From: CALBPI01 sp045110335 | GTDB lineage: Bacteria; Pseudomonadota; Gammaproteobacteria; Steroidobacterales; Woeseiaceae | Length of the DNA: 64,000 nucleotides | NCBI GenBank assembly: GCA_045110335.1 | Contig: JBGCGB010000001.1 | Coordinates: forward strand, 157,803 to 221,802 | Direction: 5' to 3' | The notes under the pieces: generated by a model | What the model saw: the letters and a program-made list of their open reading frames with translations, nothing else | What the model was told of the DNA's origin: nothing | Databases searched by the model: none | Translations under genes and position numbers: made by a program | Part shown: positions 62,025 to 64,000 of the stretch, piece by piece | How positions within the stretch are numbered: position 1 is the first letter of the stretch | Layout of the letters: every line of letters begins with the position of its first letter

Positions 62025-63605
62025 CTAGAGAATAGGGTTGAAGGCTGTCAGGCTGTCGCGGAGCTGAACGTTTCCGAGGCCATGTGCCGGGAACAATGCC
62101 TCAAAGTTCGCTTGTTCGCCGTGCAGCGCCATGTAGTTCAAAGCAACCGCCTCAACGAGCAAGTTCACATTGTTCGCCACTGGGCTGCTGCCTGTTTCGC
62201 CAGAACCATCACGTCGGAAGTAGCCGATTTGTTGGTGTTGAGCTGCCGTCAGATTGTCACCGGAGAATAACTGCGGTCTGCCAGTCGGGTTGTAGACGAG
62301 GAAGAACGATGCAGCGGTGCTTTGATTGTCACCGGTCCATTCGCCTTTGCCGCGGCCATCTTCCGAATCATCGATAGCACCATTACTGGCCAACGATCCA
62401 TCACTGAAAACATAGAGGAACAACGGTACGCCTTGTCTCGCGGCATACTCAAGTGCTGCTCCCATACAACGGCCCGCACGCAGGTCACGAACTTCACCGG
62501 TGCGACGTCCGCCACCGTGATAGTCATAGCCGCCCATGGTTACCGTGCCGGCACCAGCGTAACCGCTAGCAACTAGCTTCATGATTGACGCGGTTTTTTG
62601 GAACTCACGATCACCGTCATATTCGGCTTGGGTGAAAATGCCTGTCGGTCCAACGAGGTTGTCATCAAGTGACGGGTTCAACTGGGACGGATCACCGAAC
62701 CGGTCCGCGAGATCTGCAGACTTGAGATAGCCACAGGCAACGAGGTCCTTAACAACGGCATCGGCATCGATGCGTGTGTCTACGCGTCCGAGCTTCTGAT
62801 CGCTTAATCGATAGACTGATTCCAACACCGCAACGGCGTCTTCTTGCGAGAGCAATCCGACAAGCTTACCGGTGTCGACGAGACCCGTAACATCCGATGG
62901 ACGATCAACCTTAGTTGGTCGTACAGCTGGGTCGATAAAGTTAGCCGGTGCCATGGAGTTACCACCGGATTCGGAGCTTCTAGAGCCAATCAAATCGAGG
63001 AGTTCGCCCCGAGCGCCGGTGCGGCTGATCGCATACATCGGGTTGTGGGGATTGTTACCCGTATCGTTTTCAGAGCGAGCAACCATAACCGCACCATTGG
63101 TGTTGGCCAAAGTTGCCGGCGATGCTTTTTCAAGAATACCGCGCAGGAACGCACTATCCGAGTGAAATGCCAAACCAAGATCGGTATTGACGAAATCATT
63201 GGTGCCCGTGTCCGGGTTCACTGCGGCTGGCGTCATGTCACCCGGAAGTCCCATCTTGTTGTAGCCAGCGGTGGACAAGAAATCCATCTGACCGTCGGGT
63301 CCGCCGACCAACACGTTTGAGCCAACCATGTTCGCGCCACCGGCGAGATCGAAGCAGACGAAGGGTACTTTGCCAGCGCCGGCCAATTCGAGCCCACAAC
63401 CACCACGCAGTGGTTGAAGATCGGAGGAAAGCGCCGCAGCAGCTTCGCGCGGGTTTGCAAACAAACTGAACAGTCCGCCACCGACGGTGGTCGCTGCGCC
63501 GCTCATTAGGCCCGTTGAGACGAAGTCTCTTCGTGTGACGGGACGTGCATGATCCGGGTGCAGCAGAGGTGCGTCAGGATGTGGAGTTTTGGTCATTTTA
63601 GCCAT
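62025..63605 (-). CDS. Tat-exported DUF1501-like protein
   Basis: A 526-residue protein with a Tat signal (VTRRDFVSTGLMSGAATTVG, residues 23-42). The body resembles the DUF1501 / sulfatase-like fold family seen in pairs with DUF1800 or LamG-type proteins: FVCFDLAGGANMVGSNVLVG, MVARSENDTGNNPHNPMYAI, VTMGGYDYHGGGRRTGEVRD and PLFLYVFSDGSLASNGAID. The function is unknown; alkaline-phosphatase-fold relatives bind metals. It starts 23 bp after the partial gene at the right edge and ends at a strong terminator. Confidence 0.78.
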   Translation of the reverse strand: MAKMTKTPHPDAPLLHPDHARPVTRRDFVSTGLMSGAATTVGGGLFSLFANPREAAAALSSDLQPLRGGCGLELAGAGKVPFVCFDLAGGANMVGSNVLVGGPDGQMDFLSTAGYNKMGLPGDMTPAAVNPDTGTNDFVNTDLGLAFHSDSAFLRGILEKASPATLANTNGAVMVARSENDTGNNPHNPMYAISRTGARGELLDLIGSRSSESGGNSMAPANFIDPAVRPTKVDRPSDVTGLVDTGKLVGLLSQEDAVAVLESVYRLSDQKLGRVDTRIDADAVVKDLVACGYLKSADLADRFGDPSQLNPSLDDNLVGPTGIFTQAEYDGDREFQKTASIMKLVASGYAGAGTVTMGGYDYHGGGRRTGEVRDLRAGRCMGAALEYAARQGVPLFLYVFSDGSLASNGAIDDSEDGRGKGEWTGDNQSTAASFFLVYNPTGRPQLFSGDNLTAAQHQQIGYFRRDGSGETGSSPVANNVNLLVEAVALNYMALHGEQANFEALFPAHGLGNVQLRDSLTAFNPIL

Positions 63606-63628
63606 GTCTAATTACCTGTCTTTAAGTC

Positions 63629-64000
63629 TTACTGCACGAGCATCGTAGCGCTGCCCAACGTTGCTGAGCATACTGCGATACCAATGGTTTCTGTCCGGTC
63701 CGAGCTGCAGCCTGCGCCGCAAACACTGAGTCGGTCGATCAAATTGTTAAGTTCGCCCTTGATGTTGGCGCGATCCGGCTGTGACGCTAGATTTGTTCCA
63801 ACAACCGCGTCTACCAGCGGATCAATCAAGAGATCCCGTCCTGCCGTCGTTGCGAATGCTGTATTAGCGGGCGCATTGAAGGAGAAGCCTGGGAAGAACG
63901 TTGCACGTTTCGCCGTGTCGTTGATCAACGCGTTGCAATACTCAACGGCCAACTGTGCGATACCGACCTGCTGCGCTGCCAGGAATCCACCAAAGTTCGG
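63629..64000 (-). CDS. C-terminal part of a secreted partner of the DUF1501-like protein
   Basis: An open frame enters from the right edge and ends at a stop 23 bp before the DUF1501-like gene. The visible 123 residues include NFGGFLAAQQVGIAQLAVEY and CNALINDTAKRATFFPGF, then a Cys-containing end (SVCGAGCSSDRTE). This C-terminal pattern is found in large exported proteins encoded just upstream of DUF1501 genes. The start and the main domains lie outside the window, so the family is not fixed. Confidence 0.6.
   Translation of the reverse strand, partial: PNFGGFLAAQQVGIAQLAVEYCNALINDTAKRATFFPGFSFNAPANTAFATTAGRDLLIDPLVDAVVGTNLASQPDRANIKGELNNLIDRLSVCGAGCSSDRTETIGIAVCSATLGSATMLVQ

Noticed and set aside
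1..64000. CRISPR arrays, tRNA or rRNA genes, insertion sequences, prophage or integrase genes
   Set aside because: No regular repeats with spacers, cloverleaf-type sequences, transposase or integrase motifs were seen on either strand.

Overview
The window reads as chromosomal DNA of a free-living, aerobic, Gram-negative bacterium, most likely a marine-type gammaproteobacterium. This is inferred from the mix of two large TonB-dependent receptors, an AlkB alkane hydroxylase, the MsrP/MsrQ periplasmic methionine sulfoxide repair pair, an RND efflux operon with a NodT-type outer membrane factor, many lipoproteins and Tat substrates, and moderate GC. No tRNA, rRNA, insertion sequence, prophage or CRISPR array was seen. 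Coding density is very high and several convergent gene pairs abut or overlap at their 3' ends.

Layout. 0-8.4 kb: an old-yellow-enzyme/dienoyl-CoA-reductase-like flavoprotein, L-serine dehydratase, a secreted TolB-propeller/amidohydrolase fusion, a GNAT acetyltransferase and a cytoplasmic solute-binding-like protein. 8.4-16.2 kb: outer-membrane uptake. A beta-helix lipoprotein and a TonB receptor lie behind what looks like a tandem Pho box, followed by a second TonB receptor with a structured leader and a GTG start. 16.3-24.2 kb: RibA, AlkB, a DUF5916 outer membrane protein, a glutathione transferase, CtlX and an M61 peptidase. 24.2-28.4 kb: a five-gene leftward cluster (epoxide-hydrolase-like enzyme, SDR, DUF547, MsrP, MsrQ).

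28.4-32 kb holds the most striking element: a type 2 isoleucyl-tRNA synthetase gene preceded by a complete transcriptional T-box riboswitch. Visible parts are a specifier-loop AGTA motif, an AUC isoleucine specifier, the conserved Stem I distal loop, a TGGT bulge matching the ACCA end of tRNA-Ile, an antiterminator, and a mutually exclusive intrinsic terminator with a T tract. T-boxes are typical of Gram-positive phyla. Finding one here suggests that ileS and its control region were acquired together.

32-46 kb: a small unknown protein, an M49-like lipoprotein peptidase, a Bcr/CflA exporter, FolE, lipocalin, MsrA, two EamA exporters, a TPR/TonB-C protein, DUF4139, a glutaredoxin-like/DUF3429 fusion, MscS and an MRJP-like protein. 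45.4-52.3 kb: a TetR regulator divergent from an RND tripartite efflux operon, with three GTCTA half-sites at 20-bp steps between them. 52.3-54.6 kb: a leftward beta-CASP nuclease/sirtuin pair. 54.9-59.4 kb: a histidine kinase, a dual-receiver regulator and a TonB-like protein in one tight operon behind a CRP/FNR-type palindrome. 59.4-64 kb: a BASS symporter, an SRPBCC protein, an unknown secreted protein behind a perfect 25-bp palindrome, and a leftward DUF1501-like Tat substrate with its upstream partner running off the edge.
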